From NCBI GenBank assembly GCA_018268755.1, contig JAFDVW010000035.1, positions 197 through 57,773 on the forward strand: a stretch of DNA of 57,577 nt, given 5' to 3'. This stretch comes from Acidobacteriota bacterium. GTDB taxonomy: Bacteria > Acidobacteriota > Terriglobia > Terriglobales > Acidobacteriaceae. This document shows positions 45,577 to 53,703 of the stretch, one piece after another. A program made the position numbers and the translations under genes. Each line of letters opens with the position of its first letter. The first letter of the stretch is position 1. The notes under the pieces are model-generated. The model was not told the DNA's origin. It made no database searches and saw only the letters and a list, made by a program, of their open reading frames with translations.

Positions 45577-48234
45577 TCAAGCGCGTTCCAGCTGGGCGTA
45601 CTTTTCCACCAGCTTCTTCAGGCCGAAGCGAGGAAATTGTACCGTAATCTTGGCCTCTTCGCCTTCTCCTTCGCGCTGGTAGACCGTTCCTTCGCCATAT
45701 TTGGGGTGCTTGACCTTCTGGCCGGGGCGAAAGCCGCGCTTGCCCGAGGGTTCCTCCACCGGCACTTTGGGCGCGCTGAACTTCTTGCCGCGGGAGGCAA
45801 AAAACTCCGCGATATTGCCGATGGAGTTGTATTTCGGTCCGCTGTTGGCCGGGGCCGTCTTGGCCGGCGGCGTCCAGGCCCGCGACTGGTCTTCGTCTTC
45901 GTAGGAATAATGATTGGACCCGGAATCGTAGACGGAAGCCCCGCGCGAAGGCCGGGTGGAGGCGGGCGCGGCGTAGCTGCCGCTTCCCGCGCGTGTCCGG
46001 CGGGAGACGCTCAGGTCTTCCACCAGTCGCATGGGCAGCTCTTCCAGAAAGCGCGAGGGTACGCTGGCCTCCGGCATATCGGTGCCATAACGGCGACGAT
46101 AGACCGCCCGCGTAATGACGAGAGTATCCATGGCGCGGGTCATGCCTACATAGCATAGGCGGCGCTCTTCTTCGACTTCGTCTGGGTTCAGGAAGGTGCG
46201 CGAGTGCGGAAAGAGCCCTTCCTCCAGCCCGCACAAAAACACCAGAGGAAACTCCAGGCCTTTGGCGGCATGCAGGGTCATCAGCGTGATCTGCGCGTTC
46301 TGGTCGTAGCCGTCCGCGTCGCTGACCAGGGCAGCATGGTCGAGGAACTGGTCGAGGGTCTCGGCCCGGTCCCGCGAATCCATGGCGGCATTGACCAATT
46401 CCCGCAGGTTCTCGATGCGCGACTGGGCCTCCGGGGTGTCCTCCTGCTCGAGCTGCCGGATGTAGCCGGTGCGGTCGATGAGAAACTTCAGCACGTCCGC
46501 CACATTGGCGCGGGGCGCCGCATCGGCGGGCGGCGTGGCCGCGGCATCTTCCGGCACGGGGACTTCGGCCACCGCAAAAGAGGTGGCGTCGTCCGCCTTT
46601 GGATCATCAGAATCTGGATCGCCAAAATCGAAGCTGAAGTTGCCCGGATCGAAGGCGGTGTCCGAGGCTTCCAGCGAATCTTCGGCCAGCTCTTCCGGCG
46701 CGGCCTCTACAGCGAGGGCCGACGCTGCTGCCGGCCCGTTCGCGCTGGCTTCCAGCTGCTCGCTGAAATTTCCATAGAGCATGGCGCGGGCATCTTCGAT
46801 CAGTTGCCGGAAACTCTTCAGCGACGAGAGCGCCCGTCCCGGAAGCAGTTGCCGCTTGAGCGCTTCCTGCAGCGCGTCCCACAGGGACAGCCCGGTCTCC
46901 AGCGCCAGACGCTCGATGATCTCAATGGTCGACTTGCCGATGCCGCGCGCCGGCGTGTTGATCACCCGCAAAAGCGAGATGGTGTCATGCGGATTTTGCA
47001 CGACCTTCAGATACGAGATCATGTCCTTGATTTCGGCGCGTTCGTAGAAGGAGAATCCGCCCACCACGTGGTACTTCAGCCCATAGCGCCGCATGGCCTC
47101 TTCAAACAGGCGCGACTGGGAGTTGGTACGGTAAAGGACGGCGGCGTGTGGGTCTTCGCCACGCTCGTTGGCCTCGCGGATGTAGCGGGCAATGCGGTCG
47201 GCGGCGAATAGGGCCTCATTTTCCCCGTCCGGGGCCTCGTAGTAGCCGATCATCGAGCCGCCCTGGCGCGAGGTCCACAGGTTTTTGCCCTTGCGGTGCA
47301 CGTTGTTGGCGACCACGGCCGAGGCGGCTTCCAGAATGTTCTGCGTGGAGCGGTAGTTTTGCTCCAGGCGGATGATCTTGGCCTCGGGAAAATCCTTTTC
47401 GAACTCGAGAATATTGCGGATGTCGGCGCCGCGCCAGGAATAGATCGACTGGTCCTCATCGCCCACAGCGCAGATGTTGTGCCGTGTGCCCGCCAGCATG
47501 CGCATCAGTTCATACTGCGGGCGGTTGGTGTCCTGGTACTCATCGATTAGCAGATACTGGAAGCGCTTGTTGTAGTACTCGCGGGTCTCGGCCGACGATT
47601 TCAGCAGGCGCACGGCCTCGAGCAGCAGATCATCGAAGTCCAGGGCATTGGCCTTGCGCAGTTCCTTGCGGTACTCCTCGTACAAATGCGCGATGCGCTC
47701 GGTCTTGGGATCGCCCGATTGCAGATATAGCTCCTGCGGATCGAGCATGTGGTTCTTCGCCCAGGAAATGCGCGAGAGCACGGTGCGGGGTGTGAGCTGC
47801 TTATCGTCGACCCCCAGCCGCCGCATGGTCGACTTGATCAGGCTCTGCTGATCGCTCTCGTCGTAGATGACAAAGTTTTTGGTGTGCCCGATGGGCGGCT
47901 GGCCGGGGACCGAGGAGGGAATGCGCAAGGCCTCAATGTCGCGGCGCAGCACGCGCACGCAAAACGAGTGGAAGGTCGAGATCACCGGCTTGGCGATAGA
48001 GAGCCCGCCGACAATCTTTTCCACCCGCTCCACCATCTCCGCCGCGGCCTTGTTGGTGAAGGTCACGGCCAGAATCGACTCCGGCATGACCCCCAGGTTC
48101 TCGATGAGATGGGCGATGCGGTAGGTGATGACGCGGGTTTTTCCGCTGCCCGCGCCGGCCAGAATGAGCACCGGGCCCTCGGTGGTTTCCACCGCCTCGC
48201 GCTGCTGCGGATTTAATTTTTCCAGAAAAGACAA
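45577..48234 (-). CDS. pcrA: UvrD/PcrA-type DNA helicase with an acidic insertion
   Basis: An 885-residue superfamily 1A helicase for repair and replication. Motif I is AGAGSGKTRVITYRIA. Motif II is LLIDEYQDTNRPQYELM, followed by GDEDQSIYSWRGA and EQNYRSTQNIL. Motif V/VI are TLMTLHAAKGLEFPLVFL and RRLCYVGMTRAMDTL. The C-terminus (RPGQKVKHPKYGEGTVYQRE) is the Tudor-like module that contacts RNA polymerase. It is about 150 residues longer than common PcrA. Much of this is an acidic, alanine-rich stretch at about 490-577 inside domain 2B, and the rest is a glycine/serine linker before the Tudor module. Confidence 0.95.
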   Translation of the reverse strand: MSFLEKLNPQQREAVETTEGPVLILAGAGSGKTRVITYRIAHLIENLGVMPESILAVTFTNKAAAEMVERVEKIVGGLSIAKPVISTFHSFCVRVLRRDIEALRIPSSVPGQPPIGHTKNFVIYDESDQQSLIKSTMRRLGVDDKQLTPRTVLSRISWAKNHMLDPQELYLQSGDPKTERIAHLYEEYRKELRKANALDFDDLLLEAVRLLKSSAETREYYNKRFQYLLIDEYQDTNRPQYELMRMLAGTRHNICAVGDEDQSIYSWRGADIRNILEFEKDFPEAKIIRLEQNYRSTQNILEAASAVVANNVHRKGKNLWTSRQGGSMIGYYEAPDGENEALFAADRIARYIREANERGEDPHAAVLYRTNSQSRLFEEAMRRYGLKYHVVGGFSFYERAEIKDMISYLKVVQNPHDTISLLRVINTPARGIGKSTIEIIERLALETGLSLWDALQEALKRQLLPGRALSSLKSFRQLIEDARAMLYGNFSEQLEASANGPAAASALAVEAAPEELAEDSLEASDTAFDPGNFSFDFGDPDSDDPKADDATSFAVAEVPVPEDAAATPPADAAPRANVADVLKFLIDRTGYIRQLEQEDTPEAQSRIENLRELVNAAMDSRDRAETLDQFLDHAALVSDADGYDQNAQITLMTLHAAKGLEFPLVFLCGLEEGLFPHSRTFLNPDEVEEERRLCYVGMTRAMDTLVITRAVYRRRYGTDMPEASVPSRFLEELPMRLVEDLSVSRRTRAGSGSYAAPASTRPSRGASVYDSGSNHYSYEDEDQSRAWTPPAKTAPANSGPKYNSIGNIAEFFASRGKKFSAPKVPVEEPSGKRGFRPGQKVKHPKYGEGTVYQREGEGEEAKITVQFPRFGLKKLVEKYAQLERA

Positions 48235-48307
48235 AGCAGAATTGGCTCCAGAGTCGGTAATTTGATTTTACAGGAGATGGAAAGTCGCGGATCACTTCCG
48301 CTGCGGC

Positions 48308-48812
48308 GGGTGGAGCAGGCCTTCAGGCCTGCATTGTGAGTGGAACCAAAAAGCCGCGCGCGTAGCGCTCACACGCGTGTGCCAAAGAGTGTGCCAGGAA
48401 TGCAGGGCTGAAAGCCCTGCGCCACCCTGTTCATGCGCTGCCCAGATTTTCGATGGTCTCTTCGAACTCAGCGATTTAAGATTTTCAGTGCAAGAAAAAT
48501 CTTAAAACGCAAGATCGGAGAGAAAGCAGAGCTCGCCGGGAAAGATCATGTAGGCCCGGGCTTGTCCTGAGCGAAGTCTAAGGATGTCCTCATCCGGGCG
48601 GTCGGGCGAAGTCCGGCAGGATGCTGCTCCCGAGGGGTTTATTTTCCCGATGCGCCTGGTCGGGCAGGCCTTTAGGCCAGCATTGTGGGTGGAAGCGCCT
48701 GTCATCCTGAGCGCAGCGAAGGACCCATGTATTTGTAGCTTAAGAAAAAAGCACAGGTCCTTCGCCGGGAGTCCTGCGCCAGCGCAGGACTCCTGCATCC
48801 TCAGGATGACAG
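48308..48812. repeat. Repeat cluster between pcrA and the esterase gene
   Basis: The 585-base gap contains several elements. A 120-bp paired element (48308-48427) has GCAGGCCTTCAGGCCTGC at one end and GCAGGGCTGAAAGCCCTGC at the other. TTAAGATTTTC fragments lie near 48470-48510. A half element (48658-48692) follows. A 111-bp element (48702-48812) is bounded by GTCATCCTGAG and CTCAGGATGAC, with an inner hairpin GTCCTGCG/CGCAGGAC. No gene is supported. Confidence 0.8.
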
Positions 48813-48819
48813 CCGAAGC

Positions 48820-50523
48820 TCAATATCTCCACGACTTCAAATCCGCCCCCTTCGGCGCCGTCTTCTCCATGCGCTCCACTATGGTCGGCAGATACATGGT
48901 GTGGTAGTGCAGGCGCGATAAATAATTGGGCTGCGTGGGGTCGCCGTTCCAGCAGTGCTCGGCGCGGTCTCCGTATTTGACTTCGCCGTCGTATGGCGGA
49001 TTTTTCGTGGTCTTCAGAAAATCTTCCAGGTAGTACACGCCGTTGTTGAGGAAATAAGTGTCGGCGCTGCCCACGTAAATTCGCAGCTTGCCTTGCAGTT
49101 TGGGCCCCAGCGTCGCCCAATCCCGCTGCAAGATCGCGCTCAGGTCGTAATGCTGCTTCCAGTAAGCCGCCACCGCCGGATCGATGACCCCTGTCTCCTT
49201 ATTGAGAATTGGCCGGGGATAGCCGTCTTCGCCTACCGGCCCGAACACCGCCTGCCAGATGTCATACTGCTCGCCCGAGCGCGCATGCGAACCCAGCGCC
49301 AGCTCATATTGGTTGGCGCTTTGCACCGTGGCGTAAATACGTCCCAGATAATCCCGCGCCGCCGGTTGCGGCACGCGCGCATGCGGCCCTTCGATGTAAA
49401 ACGCATTCTTGTCCTGGTACAAATTCACCGTCATGTAGCCGCGGAAATCGACCGGATCGGGGCAGGCGACGAACGCCCCGTTATAGTGCTCGGGATAAAA
49501 CACCTGCACCGCCAGGGACTCCCAGCCTCCAGTCGAACCGCCATACACAAAGCGGGCCCATCCCTGGCCCAGGCCGTGGAACTGCTTCTCGATGGCCGGG
49601 ACCAGTTCGGTCTCGATGGCGTCGCCGTAGGGGCCCAGGTTGGCCGAGTTCACCGCATAAGAATCGTCGAAATACGGGTTGGCGTGGTTGATCTGCGCGA
49701 TCAGCACCCGGGGAAAATTAGCGCCCGACCATTGCTGATAGAGCTTGTACGCCTCCTGCTGCTGAATGCGGTTGTAACCCGAGATATGAAAGCGCTCGCT
49801 GTAGTCCGGCTTCAGATCAGGGTCGGGCGGCTCGGTGCGGAAGCCGTCAAAATCATAGTTGAAGTGGTCTTCCGAGAGGATGAGCGGGAAGCGCGCTTCC
49901 GGATGGGTATCGAAGCCTTCCGGCACCAGAACGTTGGCGCTGAGAAACATGGGCCGGCCCCAGAACTGGGTCAGCAGTTGGCTCTGAATCTTGATGTGGC
50001 GAATGTACTTGGTGTCCCTGGGTGGCTCGATCGGCGGGATTTCCTGGTCGAGCGAGATGGCCACGTTGCCGTCGGTTGTGACCGTCACCTTGCGCGGCGT
50101 GGAGTAGAGGTTGCCCGGCGCCAGGTTCCAGTGTTGCCCCTCGCCCCGGTCCATGGGCAGCTTCACCGTGTGTCCGTCGGCGCGATGGAAGGTCTCATAG
50201 CGATGCAATACCACCTGCACGTAATATTCGCCGGGGCGAACCTCGTGCAAATAGCGCACGGGGTAGCCGAAGGCCGAATCATCCAAGACTTTCGTCTGCC
50301 CCGGCTGCATGCCGTCCACGTCGACGCCGAAGATCATCTGCGTATTGGGCGACTCGCTGATCTGCATGCGCGGCTCGGCCGAAGGGTCGGTCGAGAGCAG
50401 CAGCAGAATGCGGCCATCGAGCGCTTGGTCGCTGCGCGATTTGGGAAAAGAGACCGAAAAGGTCGGTGCGGCGAAGGCCGCGGCGGAAAGAATCAGGATC
50501 GTATAGGCAACGCGACGGAGCAT
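48820..50523 (-). CDS. Exported esterase-like alpha/beta hydrolase
   Basis: A 567-residue protein with signal peptide MLRRVAYTILILSAAAFAA. A beta-rich N-terminal domain (about 20-180) precedes an esterase D-like catalytic domain. The nucleophile elbow is FVYGGSTGGWESLAVQVF (Ser near residue 300). A probable acid is in KLRIYVGSADTYFLNN and a histidine in LSRLHYHTMYL. The family resembles putative esterases that act on acylated or ferulate-like substrates; the substrate is not known. The last codons end at the border of the upstream repeat cluster. Confidence 0.75.
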   Translation of the reverse strand: MLRRVAYTILILSAAAFAAPTFSVSFPKSRSDQALDGRILLLLSTDPSAEPRMQISESPNTQMIFGVDVDGMQPGQTKVLDDSAFGYPVRYLHEVRPGEYYVQVVLHRYETFHRADGHTVKLPMDRGEGQHWNLAPGNLYSTPRKVTVTTDGNVAISLDQEIPPIEPPRDTKYIRHIKIQSQLLTQFWGRPMFLSANVLVPEGFDTHPEARFPLILSEDHFNYDFDGFRTEPPDPDLKPDYSERFHISGYNRIQQQEAYKLYQQWSGANFPRVLIAQINHANPYFDDSYAVNSANLGPYGDAIETELVPAIEKQFHGLGQGWARFVYGGSTGGWESLAVQVFYPEHYNGAFVACPDPVDFRGYMTVNLYQDKNAFYIEGPHARVPQPAARDYLGRIYATVQSANQYELALGSHARSGEQYDIWQAVFGPVGEDGYPRPILNKETGVIDPAVAAYWKQHYDLSAILQRDWATLGPKLQGKLRIYVGSADTYFLNNGVYYLEDFLKTTKNPPYDGEVKYGDRAEHCWNGDPTQPNYLSRLHYHTMYLPTIVERMEKTAPKGADLKSWRY

Positions 50524-50599
50524 GGGCTCTCCTTCGGATTTTGCGGTGGCCGGATTGTATACCGAGGGGCAGGGTGAGCGGCAGTGGGAGGTGTAAGCC

Positions 50600-50705
50600 G
50601 AAGCGGTTGGGTGCAGCTCGGCGCTCTCCGCGCAGTTCTCTGTGTTCTCTGCGATTTAGGGTTTAAAGGCAAATCTTAAACCGCAGAGAGCGCTGAGAAA
50701 GCCAT
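50600..50705. repeat. Fragment of the CCGCAGAG/CTCTGCGG repeat family
   Basis: CTCTGTGTTCTCTGCGATTT, then AGGGTTTAAAGG, then AATCTTAAACCGCAGAGAGC form an inverted repeat related to the cores of the elements at 29334 and 30871, without the outer GGCCACGG arms. The rest of the 50524-50894 gap shows nothing firm besides a TACAAT at 50820-50825. Confidence 0.7.
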
Positions 50706-50894
50706 CCGCTTCCATTGTTTTTCCTTGCCTGAAAAGCACACTGGGATACGACGTCGATTCCCGTTCCTTCGCCGTTACCTTGGAAATGACCGGGGTAAAT
50801 TCAGGCTCTGTGGCGGGCATACAATACGGGCAGGGCAACAGGGATTGTTGTCCGGGCCATCCTAAAATATCGTGCCGCGCTAGGCGGGGGGATT

Positions 50895-51644
50895 ATGTCG
50901 GAGCTGTTTGTTATTCCCGAGGATGCCAAACCTTATATCGTCCAGCAGAAATATGAGCAATACACTACGGTCGAGCAGGACACGTGGAAGTATCTTTATG
51001 ACCGGCGTATGCAGCAGCTCCGCGAGCACGCCTGCCAGGAGTATCTGGAAGGCATTTCCGCCCTTGGCCTGACTGACGAAAAAATGCCGGTGGTCGAGCG
51101 CCTGAACGCGGTGCTGCAGAAGCGCACTCGCTGGATGCTCTTGCCGGTGAGCGGCTTTTTGCCGGGGCGCGCCTTCTTCGATCTGCTGGCTGCCCGCGTC
51201 TTCCCCACCACCACCTATATTCGCAAATCCGACTCGCTGGAATACACGCCCGAACCCGATATCTTTCACGACGTCTTCGGCCATGTGCCCATGCACGCGC
51301 ACCTGGTGTTTGCCGATTATCTACAGGCCTTCGCCGACATCGCCCGCCGCGTCGATAACGACGCCGACCAGGAGCGGTTAGGCCGCCTGTTCTGGTACAC
51401 GGTCGAGTTTGGCCTGATCCGGCAGAACGGCAAGCTGAAGCTCTACGGCAGCGGAATTATCTCCTCGCACAAAGAGGCGTCGAATGTCATCGACGGCGGC
51501 TGCCGGATTCTCGACTTCGACCTCGACCGCGTGCTGCATACGGCGGTGAAGGTGGACGAGCTGCAGCCGGCGCTGTTCGCCATCGACAGCTTCCAGCAGA
51601 TTTACGACGCCACCCGCGAAGTGCGGCGAGTGTTCAAAGTCTAA
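50895..51644 (+). CDS. phhA: Phenylalanine 4-monooxygenase
   Basis: A 249-residue pterin-dependent non-heme iron enzyme converting phenylalanine to tyrosine. The iron ligands are the two histidines of PDIFHDVFGHVPMHAHL (about residue 125) and the glutamate of LFWYTVEFGLI (about 170). RTRWMLLPVSGFLPGRAFF and the C-terminal GSGIISSHKEASNVIDG match the catalytic core. It lacks the ACT regulatory and tetramerisation domains of animal enzymes, as usual in bacteria. GGGGGGA lies before the ATG. It is a stand-alone gene with no pterin recycling dehydratase in view. Confidence 0.93.
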   Translation: MSELFVIPEDAKPYIVQQKYEQYTTVEQDTWKYLYDRRMQQLREHACQEYLEGISALGLTDEKMPVVERLNAVLQKRTRWMLLPVSGFLPGRAFFDLLAARVFPTTTYIRKSDSLEYTPEPDIFHDVFGHVPMHAHLVFADYLQAFADIARRVDNDADQERLGRLFWYTVEFGLIRQNGKLKLYGSGIISSHKEASNVIDGGCRILDFDLDRVLHTAVKVDELQPALFAIDSFQQIYDATREVRRVFKV

Positions 51645-51669
51645 AGTGGCGCAGATGTAGTGCAGATCA

Positions 51670-51722
51670 TGTGGCGCGGGCGCCCCCGCCCGCGATGTGG
51701 GGCGGACACTCTTGTCCGTGCA
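51670..51722. repeat. Two-part REP unit after phhA
   Basis: GTGGCGCGGGCGCCCCCGCC is followed by GGGGCGGACACTCTTGTCCG, the same two-part unit as in the 36319-36632 array, placed between convergent genes. Confidence 0.8.
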
Positions 51723-51747
51723 GGTTTGTCGTTATGCAATCTAGCCT

Positions 51748-52113
51748 TCAGGCTGAGACGGTTCGGGCCGCCCGGCACTCTGCGCAGGGGCAGACTTCGC
51801 GCAGGAACTCCCAGGAGTAAATTCCCAGGTCGTGATTATCGTTCCACTGGAACTTGATGGCGTACTTGCCCACCCCTTGCGCCGAGAGCGGCTTCACCGT
51901 CGGCTTGAACATGGGTAGCGCGCCGGGTTGGGCATCGGGGGAAACGCCGGGTTCGCGTCCGCTCTTGTCACGCTCCTCGTCGCACAGGGCGCAGGGACAG
52001 GCATCGCGCAGGAACTGGAAAGAGTAATGCGAGCGATGGCCGTCCTTCCACTCAATGTCCATACCTGTGCCCGAGCTCAGGTTCACCTGCACGGATTTGG
52101 GATCGAATGCCAT
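51748..52113 (-). CDS. DUF971 (GBBH-like N-terminal domain) protein
   Basis: A 121-residue protein with two copies of a small beta motif. One is IEWKDGHRSHYSFQFLRDAC and the other IKFQWNDNHDLGIYSWEFLR. Each leads into CPC clusters (ACPCALC and VCPCAEC) able to bind a metal. This is the DUF971 domain found at the N-terminus of gamma-butyrobetaine hydroxylases and in Fe-S assembly-linked proteins. Here it stands alone; its function is unknown. The DUF416-like gene is 28 bases upstream on the same strand, so they may share a transcript. Confidence 0.85.
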   Translation of the reverse strand: MAFDPKSVQVNLSSGTGMDIEWKDGHRSHYSFQFLRDACPCALCDEERDKSGREPGVSPDAQPGALPMFKPTVKPLSAQGVGKYAIKFQWNDNHDLGIYSWEFLREVCPCAECRAARTVSA

Positions 52114-52141
52114 CGCTTTTTAGTATAGCGGGTTCCTGGCC

Positions 52142-52777
52142 TCAAGCAGGCCAGGGAGGCAAGAACACCCAAGCCTCTTCTTTGGCTCGCTGACACACCA
52201 GTTCAAGGGTGACCGCGCTCTGCCGCAATTCGGTAAGATCACGGACCTGGCGCGCGAACTCGGCTTGTATCAAAGGATGATGGAGCACTCGTTCTTCTTC
52301 GCCGCGAATGTTGATCTCAACATTCTCAGTATTCACCACAAAGTGGTCGATGGCTTCATACGCACACTCCGCGGCCCAGGCGGCTTCGTTTGCCGAGCCG
52401 TTCTGCCGGCAACGCAGCGCATAGGCTAGGGCGGAAAGCGCACTCTCTCCTGCTGCCTTCCAGATAAACCCATCCCGGCTCTCTCCGGTAGCTGATTCCA
52501 TGCACTCGGGAATAGCTTGCATGCAGGCCTCGTGGGCGACGTGGATTTCCGCGTACAGCGCCGGCTTTCCCCGCAGATCTTGCCATAATTGCTCCAACCA
52601 ACCGGAAGCCCGAGAAAAATCGCCCCTGCCCGTTACTTCGCAGCAGCGCCGGTAGGACACCAGAAGCCGCTGCGCGCAGGCTGCGGCGAAAGCCACCCGG
52701 CGGGGAAGTGAACATTCGGCTAGGTGGCTGCGGACCCTCTCTCGATCGAAGCGCATCGTTTCGCTTTGCTTCGCCAA
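52142..52777 (-). CDS. DUF416-like protein
   Basis: A 211-residue helical protein resembling the E. coli YjaG (DUF416) family. The helix SLPRRVAFAAACAQRLLVSY matches the position of the YjaG opening, followed by a W-rich central helix and a helix pair with AEIHVAHEACMQAIPE and ALRCRQNGSANEAAW. The role of the family is unknown. I choose TTG 52777 because AGGAGG (52785-52790) lies seven bases upstream; ATG 52756 would shorten the protein by seven residues. Family assignment is tentative. Confidence 0.6.
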   Translation of the reverse strand: MAKQSETMRFDRERVRSHLAECSLPRRVAFAAACAQRLLVSYRRCCEVTGRGDFSRASGWLEQLWQDLRGKPALYAEIHVAHEACMQAIPECMESATGESRDGFIWKAAGESALSALAYALRCRQNGSANEAAWAAECAYEAIDHFVVNTENVEINIRGEEERVLHHPLIQAEFARQVRDLTELRQSAVTLELVCQRAKEEAWVFLPPWPA

Positions 52778-52980
52778 GGCACGTCCTCCTATTGGTCGAG
52801 CAGTGTATCGCGAAGCCAGGAATGGCCCGCATTTAAATCGCACCGTACTTTATAAGTTACTTTTAATCAGCAGCTTAAGTCCTGTCGCCGCGGGCGAAGA
52901 TGGCGCGGTCGGATCTACTTCCCATGGCATTTCCGCGTATCAATGCGGGACTGGCCTCGCCCATTCAGTAAAAAATCCCC

Positions 52981-53035
52981 TTGACAGTCGGAACGATATT
53001 CCGTAACTTAACGATGTTAAGTTAACGCTGTTAAC
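52981..53035 (+). promoter_or_regulatory. tetR promoter overlapped by tandem dyad operators
   Basis: TTGACA (52981-52986) and TAACTT (53004-53009) are 17 bases apart. Overlapping the -10 is a perfect dyad TAACTTAAC-GAT-GTTAAGTTA (53004-53024), and adjacent is GTTAAC-GCT-GTTAAC (53021-53035). Together they give two 13-mers TTAACGNTGTTAA at 53008-53020 and 53022-53034, 14 bases apart. This is a likely autoregulatory TetR operator. Confidence 0.75.
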
Positions 53036-53065
53036 CTGCACATTGAACTTAAAGGGGCCAGAGTT

Positions 53066-53701
53066 ATGGGAGTGAAAGAGCGGCGGGCGCGGGAGAAATC
53101 CGAGACGCGCGACAAGATTCTCGATGCGGCGCGCGAGCTGTTTCTGAGTGAAGGCTACGAAGGTGTCTCCATGCGCAAAGTGGCCGAGAAGATCGAGTAC
53201 TCGCCCACCGCCATCTATGTGCACTTCGACGATAAGGAAGACCTTTTCCACGAGCTGGTCTATCAGGATTTCGCCAAGCTGGCGGAGTTGTTTCAGAGCG
53301 CGGCCATGCCGGGCGATCCGGTCGAGCGCCTGCGCGAAATTGGGCGCAGGTACATCGAGTTCGGCCGGCAGTTTCCCAATCATTACAAACTGATGTTCAT
53401 GACGCCGCACCCGCCCACCGAGCTGGACGAACGCGACCAGGAAGTCAAGGGCAACCCGGAGAGCGACGCTTACGAATTTCTACGGCTCACCGTGCAGCAG
53501 GGGCTGACCCAAGGCGCATTTCGTGCCGAGCTGAGCGATGCCGATCTGATTTCCCAGACTTTGTGGGCCGGGGTGCATGGCGTCATCTCGCTGCAGATTG
53601 CCAAATGCAATGACGGGTGGGTGGATTGGCGTCCCATGCCGGAGCGTTCCGAAACCATGCTCGACGTGATGTTACGCGGCCTGCTAAAGGAGGCGCGGTA
53701 A
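53066..53701 (+). CDS. TetR/AcrR family transcriptional regulator
   Basis: A 211-residue repressor. The N-terminal DNA-binding domain is REKSETRDKILDAARELFLS followed by the helix-turn-helix SMRKVAEKIEYSPTAIYVHF (about residues 38-57). The C-terminal helical domain would bind a ligand and dimerise. It is the first gene of a four-gene run with an ABC permease (2-base gap), ATPase and adaptor. Two tandem dyads cover its own promoter, so it probably represses the whole operon until an exported compound binds it. The ligand is unknown. Confidence 0.93.
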   Translation: MGVKERRAREKSETRDKILDAARELFLSEGYEGVSMRKVAEKIEYSPTAIYVHFDDKEDLFHELVYQDFAKLAELFQSAAMPGDPVERLREIGRRYIEFGRQFPNHYKLMFMTPHPPTELDERDQEVKGNPESDAYEFLRLTVQQGLTQGAFRAELSDADLISQTLWAGVHGVISLQIAKCNDGWVDWRPMPERSETMLDVMLRGLLKEAR

Positions 53702-53703
53702 TC

